NCBI GenBank assembly: GCA_038226305.1
Contig: JBBRQN010000008.1
Span: 1-64,000, forward strand
From: JASLDZ01 sp038226305
Lineage (GTDB): Bacteria > Pseudomonadota > Alphaproteobacteria > Caulobacterales > Caulobacteraceae
Direction of reading: 5' to 3'
DNA: 64,000 nucleotides
The position numbers and the translations under genes are program-made. The notes under the pieces are model-generated. The model ran no database searches, had not been told where the DNA came from, and saw only the letters and a list, made by a program, of their open reading frames with translations. Below are positions 50,810-59,852 of this stretch, one piece after another; the first letter of the stretch is position 1, and the number at the start of each line of letters is the position of its first letter.

Positions 50810-52557
50810 TGGCCCTGGGCATCTCCGCCAACCGCGCCGAACTGCTGCAGATCGCCGATGCGGTCGCGCGTGAAAAGTCGATCGAGCGCGAGATCGTCAT
50901 CGAGGCCATCGAAGAGGCCATGCAGAAGGGCGCCCGGTCGAAGTACGGCTCCGAGCACGACATCCGCGCCCACATCGACCCCAAGACGGGCGAGCTGACC
51001 CTCAAGCGCGTGCTCACCGTCGTCGAGGACATGCCCGACGCCCTGGTCGAGCCGGACGGCGAGATCATCGCCGAGCAGGAGCTGGACGAGAACGGCGAGC
51101 CGATCAACAAGCCCGTCGGCCGCATCGGCATCACCGACGCCCTGTTCCGCGACAAGGACGCCTTCATCGGCAAGACCTACGAGGAGATACTGCCGCCCTT
51201 CGAGTTCGGCCGCGTACCGACGCAGATGGCTCGCCAGGTCGTGACCCAGAAGGTGCGCGAGGCCGAGCGCGAGCGTCAGTACGAGGAGTTCAAGGACCGC
51301 GTCGGCGACATCATCAACGGCACCGTCAAGCGCGTCGAATACGGCAACATCATCGTGGACCTCGGCCGGGGCGAGGGCATCGTGCGCCGCGACCAGTCGA
51401 TCCCTCGCGAAGCCTTCAACATCGGCGACCGCATCCGCACCTACATCTACGACGTGCGCCGCGAGGCCAAGGGCCCGCAGATCATGCTGTCGCGCGCCCA
51501 CGGCGGGTTCATGGCCAAGCTGTTCGCGCAGGAAGTGCCCGAGGTCTACGACGGAATCATCGAGATCCGCGCCGTGGCCCGCGATCCGGGTTCGCGCGCC
51601 AAGATGGCCGTGCTCTCCAACGAAAGCTCCATCGACCCCGTGGGCGCCTGCGTCGGCATGCGCGGCTCTCGCGTGCAGGCGGTGGTGGCCGAGCTGCAGG
51701 GCGAGAAGATCGACATCATCCAGTGGTCGCCCGACGAGGCGACCTTCCTCGTGAACGCGCTCGCCCCCGCCGAAGTCTCCAAGGTGGTGATCGACGAGGA
51801 AGAGGATCGCGTCGAGGTCGTGGTGCCCGACGAGCAGCTGTCGCTTGCCATCGGCCGCCGCGGCCAGAACGTGCGCCTCGCGTCGCAGCTGTGCGGCTGG
51901 CAGATCGACATCATCACCGAAGCCCAGGACAGCGAGCGCCGTCAGCGCGAGTTCTCCGAACGCACCATCCTGTTCCAGGAAGCCCTGGACGTGGACGAGA
52001 TGGTCGCCCAGCTCCTCGTCACCGAGGGCTTCGCCACCGTCGAGGACATCGCCTACGTCGACGATGTGGAACTGGCCGAGATCGAGGGCTTCGACGAGGA
52101 CACCGCCGCCGAACTCCAGACCCGCGCCCGCGAACACCTCGACAAGGCCACCGCCGAGCTCGACGCCAAGCGCAAGGCGCTGGGGGTCGAAGACGCCGTC
52201 CTCGCCGTGCGCGGGGTGACCCTGCCCTACGCCGTGGCGCTGGGCACGGCCGGCGTGAAGACCGTGGAAGACCTCGCCGACCTCACCACCGACGAGATCC
52301 GCGGCGGCTTCGAGGTGAAGGGAACCGAGCGCACCCGCGTCACCGGCGCCCTGGAGAGCTTCGACCTGTCGAACGAAGACGCCGAGCGCCTGATCCTGGA
52401 TGCCCGCGTCGCCGCCGGCTGGATCGAGGCCGACCCGGAGGAGGAGGCCGAACTCGCCCCCGCCTACGACGACACCGCGGAAACGCACGGCGACCACGAC
52501 GGCGAACTGCCGCCGGAAGCCGCCGCCGCCGAAGACGCGGTGCCGGAAGAGAGCTGA
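50809..52557 (+). CDS. nusA: Transcription factor NusA
   Basis: 582 residues. N-terminal RNA-polymerase-binding domain, S1 domain (GDIINGTVKRVEYGNIIVDL), KH domains (GACVGMRGSRVQAVVAELQG; LAIGRRGQNVRLASQLCGWQ) and C-terminal helix-hairpin-helix repeats (AQLLVTEGFATVEDIAYVDD; TLPYAVALGTAGVKTVEDLA). Controls pausing, termination and antitermination. Acidic tail. Coupled to rimP and followed by a long inverted repeat. Confidence 0.97.
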   Translation: MALGISANRAELLQIADAVAREKSIEREIVIEAIEEAMQKGARSKYGSEHDIRAHIDPKTGELTLKRVLTVVEDMPDALVEPDGEIIAEQELDENGEPINKPVGRIGITDALFRDKDAFIGKTYEEILPPFEFGRVPTQMARQVVTQKVREAERERQYEEFKDRVGDIINGTVKRVEYGNIIVDLGRGEGIVRRDQSIPREAFNIGDRIRTYIYDVRREAKGPQIMLSRAHGGFMAKLFAQEVPEVYDGIIEIRAVARDPGSRAKMAVLSNESSIDPVGACVGMRGSRVQAVVAELQGEKIDIIQWSPDEATFLVNALAPAEVSKVVIDEEEDRVEVVVPDEQLSLAIGRRGQNVRLASQLCGWQIDIITEAQDSERRQREFSERTILFQEALDVDEMVAQLLVTEGFATVEDIAYVDDVELAEIEGFDEDTAAELQTRAREHLDKATAELDAKRKALGVEDAVLAVRGVTLPYAVALGTAGVKTVEDLADLTTDEIRGGFEVKGTERTRVTGALESFDLSNEDAERLILDARVAAGWIEADPEEEAELAPAYDDTAETHGDHDGELPPEAAAAEDAVPEES

Positions 52558-52584
52558 AATCCCGCACGGACCTCTCTCGTCGTT

Positions 52585-52684
52585 CGTCACCCTCGGGCTT
52601 GTCCCGAGGGCCCACCGTTCCGCCTTCTCGGCGTCGGACGGGTCGCCGCCACCGTGGGTCCTCGCGACAAGCCCGAGGATGACG
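52585..52684. repeat. 100-bp near-perfect inverted repeat between nusA and ylxR
   Basis: Left arm 52585-52616 and right arm 52653-52684 are inverted copies matching at about 29 of 32 positions (cgtcaccctcgggcttgt against RC of acaagcccgaggatgacg). Internal 36-base loop. This resembles widespread alphaproteobacterial intergenic palindromes. It would fold within the operon message. Confidence 0.75.
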
Positions 52685-52703
52685 GCATGAAGAAAGGGCG
52701 TTC

Positions 52704-53351
52704 GTGAAACCCACCGCCCCAGAAGCCGCCCCCAAGACCCTCGCAGAAGCCGCGCGCCAGCGGCGCGACGTGGTGTCCGGCGAGGTGATGGCCGAGGCGC
52801 GGCTGATCCGCTTCGTCGGCTCGCCCGACGGGGTCGTCACGCCGGACATCGCCCGCAAGCTCCCCGGCCGGGGCGTATGGGTGGAGGCGCGCCGGGGCAC
52901 CATCGACGAGGCGGTGAAGCGCCAGGCGTTCTCGCGTTCGGCCAAGACCAAGCTCACCGCTCCGGCCGATCTCGCCGACCGGGTGGAGGCGCTCCTGATC
53001 CAGCGCATCCTGGCGTCCCTCGGCCTTGCACGGCGGCACGGGGCGCTTATCTCGGGGTTCGAGAAAACGGCGGCGACGATCTCTTCAGGCAAGGCGGCCT
53101 GGCTGATCGAAGCCTCCGACGGGGCTGAGGACGGGCGCAGGAAGCTCCTCGCCCTCGCCCGCCACGCCCCCCGGCCGCCTGAACTCCTCGGGGCCTTCAG
53201 CTCCGAGGAAATGGGTTTGGCCTTGGGGCTGGAGACTGTGATACACACCGCCTTCCTTGCGGGGCGAGGGGCCGAGCGCTGGGCGGAAGATGTCCGCCGG
53301 CTGTCCGGCTTTCGCCCGCTGTTCCCCGAGAGCTGGCGCGAGGAGCCGTGA
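52704..53351 (+). CDS. ylxR: YlxR-family RNA-binding protein with L7Ae-like C-terminal extension
   Basis: 215 residues. YlxR core (DVVSGEVMAEARLIRFVGSP, VVTPDIARKLPGRGVWVEAR, KRQAFSRSAKTKLTAPADLA), followed by an L7Ae/YlxQ-like part (ILASLGLARRHGALISGFEK, GKAAWLIEASDGAEDGR). The fusion is usual in this class. YlxR is thought to affect RNase P or RNA processing. GTG 52704. Confidence 0.9.
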   Translation: MKPTAPEAAPKTLAEAARQRRDVVSGEVMAEARLIRFVGSPDGVVTPDIARKLPGRGVWVEARRGTIDEAVKRQAFSRSAKTKLTAPADLADRVEALLIQRILASLGLARRHGALISGFEKTAATISSGKAAWLIEASDGAEDGRRKLLALARHAPRPPELLGAFSSEEMGLALGLETVIHTAFLAGRGAERWAEDVRRLSGFRPLFPESWREEP

Positions 53352-53493
53352 TCTGGCGGAGGAACGGCCTTGCGGCCGCGCCTCCCGCCCGTTCGCGCGT
53401 TGTCGTTAGGCGGCGAGGCCCATCCGGGCTTCGTCGATTGAAATCTTCGATCTGTCAGGGACCGCACCCGGTCCCGAGGTGTTAGCGAGCTAG

Positions 53494-56400
53494 ATGAGCG
53501 ACGACGACAACAACGGCCGCCCTCCGGGTTCAGACGCTTCGGCGACTCCCCCCCGGCGCACGCCCCTGAGCCTCACCCCGCGCAGCGGCGGTGCGGTCAA
53601 TGCCGGCACGGTGAAGCAGAGCTTCAGCCACGGCCGGTCCAAGACCGTGGTCGTCGAGACCAAGCGCCGCCGCGTCGAAGGCGGTCCGATGGATCGCCCG
53701 CGCCCGGCTTCGGCCGAGCTGCCCCCCGTGGCCGGCCCGCGCCCGACGCCCGCGCCCCTCGCCGGTGCCGTCAGACCGGCCGCCCCCGCCTCCACAGGCG
53801 GGCTGAGCCAGGACGAGCTGGCCAAGCGCCAGCGCGTGCTCGACACCGCCCGCGCCGAAGACGATCGCCGCACCGAAGCCCGTCGCGCGGAGGAGGCGCA
53901 GGCCGCCGCCGAACGTCGCGAGGCCGATGCCCGCGCCGCCGCCGCCCGCGCCGCCGAGGCCCCGGCCGCTCCCGCGCAAGCCGCCGCTCCCGAGCCGCAG
54001 GCCGCAGCGCCCGCGCCTCAGGCGCCCGCAGCCCCCCCGGCTCCTCCCGAGCCGCCGCGCGGGGCCTTCGGGGCCCGCGACGTTCGCCGGGAAGACGCAG
54101 CGCCCCGCCCGTCAGCTCCCCGCGACGCAGCGCCTCGCGAATCCGCCTCCCGGGAGGCTTCGCGCCTGCCGGAAGGCCGCGTCTACGCCAGCCCCCGTCC
54201 CGCTCAGGGCGCCGGCTACGGCGACCGCCCGCAGCAGCCCTCCACCGGCTATGGCGACCGCCCCCGTCCGCAGGGCGACCGCCCGGGCTATGGCGCCGCT
54301 CCCGGGGCGCGACCCGCTCCTGGCGGCTATGGTGATCGTGCGCCCGCGCGCCCCGCCGGTGGCGGCTATGGAGCGCCCCGCTCCGGCCCCGGTGGCGCAG
54401 CCCCCGGCGGCTATGGCGGCGACCGCCTGCCGCGCCCGCCCCGCGAGGGCGAGACGGTACGGTATTCGGCCATCGCGCCCCGCCCGGCCCCCGGTGCCAT
54501 GCGCTCCGGCCCCGGCGCGGCCCGCCCCGGCATGGCCGGTCGCGGTGCGCCCTCGGCCCCCTCGACGCCTGAACTGACCAAGACCACCCGCTCGGCGCCC
54601 CCCGCCGGCGCGGCCAGGCGCCCCGGCGCAGGTCGGGACGACGATGATCGTCGTGGCGGCGGCCCCGGCGCGGCCGGCAAGGCGGCGGCTCCCGGCAAGG
54701 CGGTCTCCCGCACCCGCGGCGAGCCCAAGCGTCGCGAAGGCCGCCTCACCATCCAGATCGCGTCGGGCGAAGACACCGCCGACCGCATGCGCTCGCTGGC
54801 CTCGGTCCGCCGGGCGCGTGAGCGGGAGCGTGAGAAGCGCAAGGGCGGGGGCGGCGCCGCCTCCACCGCCGTCATCCGCGAGGTCGTGATTCCAGACGCC
54901 ATCACGGTGCAGGAACTCGGCAACCGCATGGCCGTGCGCGGCGTGGACATCATCAAGTACATGATGCGCCAGGGCGCGATGCTGACCATCAACGACGTGC
55001 TCGACGCCGACACGGCCGAGCTGATCGCCACCGAGTTCGGCCACCCCGTGAAGCGGGTGTCGGAATCCGACGTGGAGACCGGCTTCCTCTCGGAAGACGA
55101 TCACGAGGAGGGCGCCCTGCCGCGCCCCCCCGTCGTCGCCGTCATGGGCCACGTGGACCACGGCAAGACCTCGCTCCTCGACGCGCTGCGCACCGCAGAT
55201 GTAGCCAAGGGCGAGCATGGCGGGATCACCCAGCACATCGGCGCCTATCAGGTGACCGTGGCCTCGGGCGACAAGGTCACCTTCCTCGACACCCCCGGCC
55301 ACGCGGCGTTCAGCCAGATGCGCGCCCGCGGCGCCAACGTCACCGACATCGTGGTGCTGGTGGTGGCGGCCGACGACGGCGTGATGCCGCAGACCATCGA
55401 GGCCATCAACCACGCCAAGAGCGCGGGCGCCCCGATCATCGTGGCCATCAACAAGATGGACAAGCCGGGCAGCGACCCCACCAAGGTCATCAACGAGCTG
55501 CTCCAGCACGAGATCGTCGTCGAAAGCCTGGGCGGCGACACCCAGGCCATCGAGGTCTCCGCGCTGAAGAAGACAGGTTTGGATAACTTGCTGGAGGCCA
55601 TCAGCCTGCAGGCCGAAGTGATGGACCTGCGCGCCAACCCCGAGCGGTCGGCCGAAGGCGTCATCATCGAAGCCAAGCTCGACAAGGGTCGCGGCCCCGT
55701 GGCCACGGTTCTCGTGAAGCGCGGCGTCTTGAAGCGCGGAGACATAATCGTGGCCGGCTCCGCCTGGGGCAAGGTCCGCGCCCTGGTCGACGACACGGGT
55801 GCCCAGATCAAGGAAGCTGGCCCCTCCATGCCGGTGGAGATCCTCGGCCTGGACGAGGCGCCGTCTCCTGGCGACGCCCTGGCCGTGGTGGAGGACGAGG
55901 CTCGCGCCCGCGAGCTCACCGACTATCGTGAGCGGGTGAAGCGCGAGAAGCAGATGGGTCCCATCGGTGCCGGCGGCGCCACGATGGCCGACATGATGGC
56001 CAAGCTGCAGTCCAAGAAGGTCAGCGAGCTCGTCACCATCGTGAAGGCCGACGTGCAGGGTTCTGCCGAAGCCATCGTCACCGCGCTTGAAAAGCTCGGC
56101 AACGACGAGGTTCGCGCCCGGGTGATCCACTCGGCGGCGGGTGCCATCAACGAGAGCGACGTGCTCCTCGCCAAGGGCGCCAACTGCCCGATTCTCGGCT
56201 TCAACGTCCGCGCCTCGGCGCAGGCGCGGGCGCTGGCGGAGCGGGAAGGCGTGGAGATCCGCTACTACGCGATCATCTACGACCTCTTGGACGACATGAA
56301 AGCCGTGCTCTCGGGCATGCTCTCGCCGCTGCTGCGCGAAACCTTCCTCGGCAACGCCGAAGTGCTGCAGGTGTTCGACATCTCCAAGGTCGGCAAGATC

Positions 56401-56637
56401 GCCGGCTGCCGGGTCACCGAGGGCGTCGTCCGCAAGGGCGCGCGCACCCGGGTCATCCGAAACGACATCGTCGTTCAGGAGATGGGCACCCTGCAGACGC
56501 TCAAGCGCTTCAAGGACGAGGTCAACGAAGTGGTCTCTGGTCAGGAATGCGGCATCGCGTTCCAGGGCTTCCAGGACCTCAAGGAAGGCGACCTCGTGGA
56601 ATGCTTCACCGTCGAGACGGTGCAGCGCACGCTGTGA
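53494..56637 (+). CDS. infB: Translation initiation factor IF-2
   Basis: 1047 residues with a ~450-residue Pro/Ala/Gly/Arg-rich N-terminus including Tyr-Gly-Asp-Arg repeats (SYGDRP-like), long even for alphaproteobacteria. IF2 N domain (VIPDAITVQELGNRMAVRGV), G domain with GHVDHGKTSLLD (about residue 551), DTPGHAAFSQM and NKMDKPGSDP, and C-terminal domains ending AFQGFQDLKEGDLVECFTVE. Delivers initiator tRNA to the 30S. Ends the rimP-nusA-ylxR-infB run. Confidence 0.97.
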   Translation: MSDDDNNGRPPGSDASATPPRRTPLSLTPRSGGAVNAGTVKQSFSHGRSKTVVVETKRRRVEGGPMDRPRPASAELPPVAGPRPTPAPLAGAVRPAAPASTGGLSQDELAKRQRVLDTARAEDDRRTEARRAEEAQAAAERREADARAAAARAAEAPAAPAQAAAPEPQAAAPAPQAPAAPPAPPEPPRGAFGARDVRREDAAPRPSAPRDAAPRESASREASRLPEGRVYASPRPAQGAGYGDRPQQPSTGYGDRPRPQGDRPGYGAAPGARPAPGGYGDRAPARPAGGGYGAPRSGPGGAAPGGYGGDRLPRPPREGETVRYSAIAPRPAPGAMRSGPGAARPGMAGRGAPSAPSTPELTKTTRSAPPAGAARRPGAGRDDDDRRGGGPGAAGKAAAPGKAVSRTRGEPKRREGRLTIQIASGEDTADRMRSLASVRRAREREREKRKGGGGAASTAVIREVVIPDAITVQELGNRMAVRGVDIIKYMMRQGAMLTINDVLDADTAELIATEFGHPVKRVSESDVETGFLSEDDHEEGALPRPPVVAVMGHVDHGKTSLLDALRTADVAKGEHGGITQHIGAYQVTVASGDKVTFLDTPGHAAFSQMRARGANVTDIVVLVVAADDGVMPQTIEAINHAKSAGAPIIVAINKMDKPGSDPTKVINELLQHEIVVESLGGDTQAIEVSALKKTGLDNLLEAISLQAEVMDLRANPERSAEGVIIEAKLDKGRGPVATVLVKRGVLKRGDIIVAGSAWGKVRALVDDTGAQIKEAGPSMPVEILGLDEAPSPGDALAVVEDEARARELTDYRERVKREKQMGPIGAGGATMADMMAKLQSKKVSELVTIVKADVQGSAEAIVTALEKLGNDEVRARVIHSAAGAINESDVLLAKGANCPILGFNVRASAQARALAEREGVEIRYYAIIYDLLDDMKAVLSGMLSPLLRETFLGNAEVLQVFDISKVGKIAGCRVTEGVVRKGARTRVIRNDIVVQEMGTLQTLKRFKDEVNEVVSGQECGIAFQGFQDLKEGDLVECFTVETVQRTL

Positions 56638-56643
56638 TCCAGA

Positions 56644-56665
56644 CCTCCCCCGCGAGTGGGGGAGG
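56644..56665 (+). terminator. Hairpin after infB
   Basis: Perfect 8-bp stem CCTCCCCC/GGGGGAGG with a 6-base loop seven bases after the infB stop; a second hairpin GGGACGC/GCGTCCC lies at 56691-56707. No T-run. The first arm shares sequence with the palindromic elements. The remaining bases up to 56936 hold no gene. Confidence 0.5.
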
Positions 56666-56936
56666 GACTTGGGTCATCGGTCATCTTGGAGGGACGCCCC
56701 GCGTCCCGACGCCCACGTTGCAGCCGTCGCGCGCAGGGCGGGTCAAGGGCGGAGAGCGAAGCGTCCCTTGAGGCGGCCGAGCACGGCGGCACTCCCCCCC
56801 GCTCTCCGATCACTCCTCATCCCACCCTGTCGGCCGACCCGCCGGGAACACCCGCCGCTGATCGAAGGTTGTCGCACCGGTGCGGGGCCCCCGCCGCGCG
56901 CCGTCCCTCATCACTCGCACCGACGGAGCGATTTCC

Positions 56937-57470
56937 ATGGCCGACGCCAAAGTGAAGACCCTGAACGATCTCTTCTTCGAGACCGTGAAGGACATCTATT
57001 TCGCCGAAAAGCAGATCCTCAAGGCCCTGCCCAAGATGGCCAAAGGCGCGCATTCGCCCGACCTGAAGGCCGCCTTCGAGACCCACCGCACGCAGACCGA
57101 AGGTCAGGTCGAACGGCTGGAGCAGGTCTTCGCGATCCTCGGCAAGACGCCCCGCGGCAAGACCTGCGACGCGATCCTGGGCATTCTGGCCGAGGGCGAC
57201 GAGGTCCTGGAGGACTTCAAGGGCCAACCCGCGCTGGACGCGGGCCTTCTGGCCGGCGCGCAGGCCGTGGAGCACTACGAAATCGCGCGCTACGGCACGC
57301 TGGTGGCCTGGGCCAAGGCGCTCGGCATGGATGACGCCGCCGCGCTCCTGCAGGAGACCCTGACGGAGGAGGAGGACACCGACAGCCTGCTCTCGAAACT
57401 GGCCGAATCCTCCATCAACCTCGCCGCCGAAGGCGCGACCCAAGCCGCGCCCGCCGCCAAGGCCGCCTGA
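56937..57470 (+). CDS. DUF892 / YciE-YciF ferritin-like protein
   Basis: 177 residues, four-helix ferritin-like. TLNDLFFETVKDIYFAEKQI, HSPDLKAAFETHRTQTEGQV, LEQVFAILGKTPRGKTCDAI and AGAQAVEHYEIARYGTLVAW hold the Glu/His pattern of a di-metal site. Such proteins are stress-linked and likely oxidise or bind metal. ATG 56937; alone between infB and DUF1801. Confidence 0.9.
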   Translation: MADAKVKTLNDLFFETVKDIYFAEKQILKALPKMAKGAHSPDLKAAFETHRTQTEGQVERLEQVFAILGKTPRGKTCDAILGILAEGDEVLEDFKGQPALDAGLLAGAQAVEHYEIARYGTLVAWAKALGMDDAAALLQETLTEEEDTDSLLSKLAESSINLAAEGATQAAPAAKAA

Positions 57471-57539
57471 CCGAAGGGGCGAGCGGGGCCGACCGGCTTC
57501 GCTCGCCCAGCGGGCCCACGCCCAACCGCCGCGTCAGCG

Positions 57540-57959
57540 CTACTTCTTCTTCGTCCCGTTCAGCGCAGCGGCCGCCCTCACCAGCGCCTTGAACGCCGCC
57601 TCGTCCACCGCCCCGTCCTCCGGGATGTCGATCGCCCGGCGCACGTTCCCCTCGAGACTCGAGTTGAACAGCTTCATCGGGTCGGGGAGCGCTGCGCCCT
57701 TGGCGAAGGTGAGTTTCACCACCGCCTTGTAGGTCTCGCCGGTGGTGAGGATCCCGCCGTGCTCCCACACCGGCACGCCGCGCCACTTCAACGTCTCGAC
57801 CACGTCTGGAACCGCCTCGTGGATCAGGGCGCGCATGCGGGCGAGGGTCTCGCCCCGCCAGTCGCCCAACTCCGCGATGCGGGCGTCGATGAGCTGGGCG
57901 GCGGGCACGCCTTCCGGCGGGAGGGGAGCGTCCTTCTTCACGAGGCGCCCCTGCGTCAC
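57540..57959 (-). CDS. DUF1801 family protein
   Basis: 139 residues. LGDWRGETLARMRALIHEAV, DVVETLKWRGVPVWEHGGIL and YKAVVKLTFAKGAALPDPMK followed by RRAIDIPEDG are the DUF1801/YdhG-like blocks. Function unknown. GTG 57959 overlaps the SDR stop as GTGA, so it is translationally coupled; a longer frame runs upstream into the SDR gene and is ignored. Confidence 0.85.
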   Translation of the reverse strand: MTQGRLVKKDAPLPPEGVPAAQLIDARIAELGDWRGETLARMRALIHEAVPDVVETLKWRGVPVWEHGGILTTGETYKAVVKLTFAKGAALPDPMKLFNSSLEGNVRRAIDIPEDGAVDEAAFKALVRAAAALNGTKKK

Positions 57960-58732
57960 ATCGCGGAGATGCCGCCGTCCAGGCGCATCTCCGCGCCAGT
58001 CATGAACTTGGATTCGTCGCTGGCGAGGTAGAGGCAGGCGTTGGCGATGTCGGCCGGCTCGCCGATGCGGCCGAGCGGGATCTGGCGTGCGAGCTTTGAC
58101 TCCGCCTCCTCCTTGCCGAGCATCTGGCGGATGCGGTCCAGGATCGGCGTGTCGATGAAGGTCGGGTGGATCGAGTTGGAGCGGATGTTCAGCTTCTTCT
58201 TGGCGCAGTACAGCGCCGTCGACTTGGACAAGAGCCACACCCCCGCTTTCGAGGCGTTGTAGGCGGGCGAGTTCCAGCCCGCGATCACCCCTGCGATGGA
58301 CGAGATGTTGATGATCGAGCCCGGCTGGTGCTCGGCCATGATCGGGATGGCGTATTTGCAGCCCAGGAACACGCTGTCCACGTTGACCGCCATCACCGTG
58401 CGGAAGTCGTCGAACGAGCACTGCTCGATGTCGCCGCCCAGCGAGATGCCCGCGTTGTTCACCAGCACCGACAGGCCCCCCATGGAGGAGGCCGCCTGAT
58501 TCAGCACGTCCTTCCACTGTTCTTCGTTGGTCACGTCGTGCTGGAAGGCGAAGGCGGTGCCCGCGCCGCGCTCGGCGTTGATCGAGTCGGCCACAGCCTG
58601 CGCCTTGTCGCGCTGCAGGTCGGTGACGCAGACCTTGGCGCCTTCGCTGGCGAGCCTGCGCGCCATCGCCTCGCCAAGGCCCTGCGCCCCGCCGGTGACC
58701 AGCGCCTTCTTGCCTTCGACCCGTCCGGCCAT
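57956..58732 (-). CDS. Short-chain dehydrogenase/reductase
   Basis: 258 residues. Rossmann TGGAQGLGEAMARRL, NNAGISLGG, catalytic Ser-Tyr-Lys (SSIAGVIAG, YNASKAG) and the C-terminal MTGAEMRLDGGISAM. Similar to cyclohexanol or 3-alpha-hydroxysteroid-type NAD dehydrogenases; substrate unknown. Upstream of phhB with 28 bases between. Confidence 0.92.
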   Translation of the reverse strand: MAGRVEGKKALVTGGAQGLGEAMARRLASEGAKVCVTDLQRDKAQAVADSINAERGAGTAFAFQHDVTNEEQWKDVLNQAASSMGGLSVLVNNAGISLGGDIEQCSFDDFRTVMAVNVDSVFLGCKYAIPIMAEHQPGSIINISSIAGVIAGWNSPAYNASKAGVWLLSKSTALYCAKKKLNIRSNSIHPTFIDTPILDRIRQMLGKEEAESKLARQIPLGRIGEPADIANACLYLASDESKFMTGAEMRLDGGISAM

Positions 58733-58760
58733 GTGGTTATTCTCCCTGAATCGTTTCTTG

Positions 58761-59060
58761 TTATGCGTTCGGAACGGCTGCCTGGGCGTCCATGAAGGCG
58801 GCCAGTGCCACGTCCTTCTCGGTCACGCCGTGGGCGTCGTGGGTGGAGAGGGTCACGTCCACCCGGTCGTAGACGTTGAACCACTCGGGGTGGTGGTCGG
58901 CGGCGTCGGCATGGGCCGCCACGCGGGACATCCAGCCGAAGGCCTCCACGAAGTTGGCGAAACGGAAGGTCTTCTCGATGGCGTCGCGTCCGCCGTCGAC
59001 CCTTCGCCAGCCGTCCAGCCGACCCAGCGCGGCGGCCGCGCCGATGCGTTCGTCGCTCAT
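58761..59060 (-). CDS. phhB: 4a-hydroxytetrahydrobiopterin dehydratase
   Basis: 99 residues. Pterin-recycling enzyme (PCD/DCoH). Active-site HADAADHHPEWFNVYDRVDV and THDAHGVTEKDVALAAFMD. Overlaps the HAD stop by 4 bases. A phenylalanine hydroxylase partner is not in the window. Confidence 0.93.
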   Translation of the reverse strand: MSDERIGAAAALGRLDGWRRVDGGRDAIEKTFRFANFVEAFGWMSRVAAHADAADHHPEWFNVYDRVDVTLSTHDAHGVTEKDVALAAFMDAQAAVPNA

Positions 59061-59710
59061 GCGTCCGCTCCCAGATCGTAGCCCGTGGCGGCGGCGAGGT
59101 CGGCCAGGGCCTGCGCCTCCGTCGTCACCTTGATGGCCGTCATGCCGAGGGCCGCGGCCGGTTTGCAGTTCACGCCCAGGTCGTCGAGGTAGACGCAGTG
59201 GGCGGGCGACACCTCAAGGGCGTCGCACATCATGCGATAGATGAGGGGGTCGGGCTTGCGCACCCCGGCCTTGGAGCTTTCGATCACGTGGTCGAACAGT
59301 GCCATCACCTCGCCCACGGCGCGGGCCTTCTCCATCGAGGAGGCCATGCCCGCGCCCGAGCCCGTCTGCACGTTGTTGGTGATGCAGCCCACCTTCGCCC
59401 GGCGCTTGCAGGCCTTCAGGGCCGCGATCATCCCGGGGCGAAGGTCGCCGGAGAGCAGGGGCAGGATTTCCCGGCCCAGCAGGGCGTGGCCCGCGCTGCG
59501 GCTTTCGGCCTCGAAGGCGGCATCGAACTCGGCGGCATCGATCTCGGCCCGCTCGAAACGTGCCCAGGCGTTGATGTGCGGGTCGGTGGCGTTGATGCGA
59601 CGGATGAAGTCTGCGGGCAGGCCCCGTTCGCGCTCATAGCGGGCGAAGGCCTCGAACGGCGAGGTGGTGAGCACGCCCCCGAAATCGAAGATCACCGCCG
59701 CGACCGCCAA
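59057..59710 (-). CDS. HAD-IA family hydrolase (DFGGVLT type)
   Basis: 217 residues. Motif I FDFGGVLTTSPFEAFARYER (nucleophile Asp; the second motif Asp is replaced by Gly as in the phosphatase domain of ACAD10/epoxide-hydrolase relatives), motif II ITNNVQ, motif III Lys in SSKAGVRKPDPLIYR, motif IV VYLDDLGVN. Phosphatase or dehalogenase-like; substrate unknown. Heads the minus-strand run to DUF1801. Confidence 0.88.
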   Translation of the reverse strand: MAVAAVIFDFGGVLTTSPFEAFARYERERGLPADFIRRINATDPHINAWARFERAEIDAAEFDAAFEAESRSAGHALLGREILPLLSGDLRPGMIAALKACKRRAKVGCITNNVQTGSGAGMASSMEKARAVGEVMALFDHVIESSKAGVRKPDPLIYRMMCDALEVSPAHCVYLDDLGVNCKPAAALGMTAIKVTTEAQALADLAAATGYDLGADA

Positions 59711-59852
59711 GCCTGATCTCCCCGAGCCAAAGTCGGCGGGACGCTAGAGGTGCGGCCCCCGCCCCGCAAGCCGCTGGGCCGACGGTCGTCTGCGGCAAGC
59801 CCCTTGCAGTCGCCCCCTCAACCGCACCCCCGATTGTATCCTGGAGGGACTC

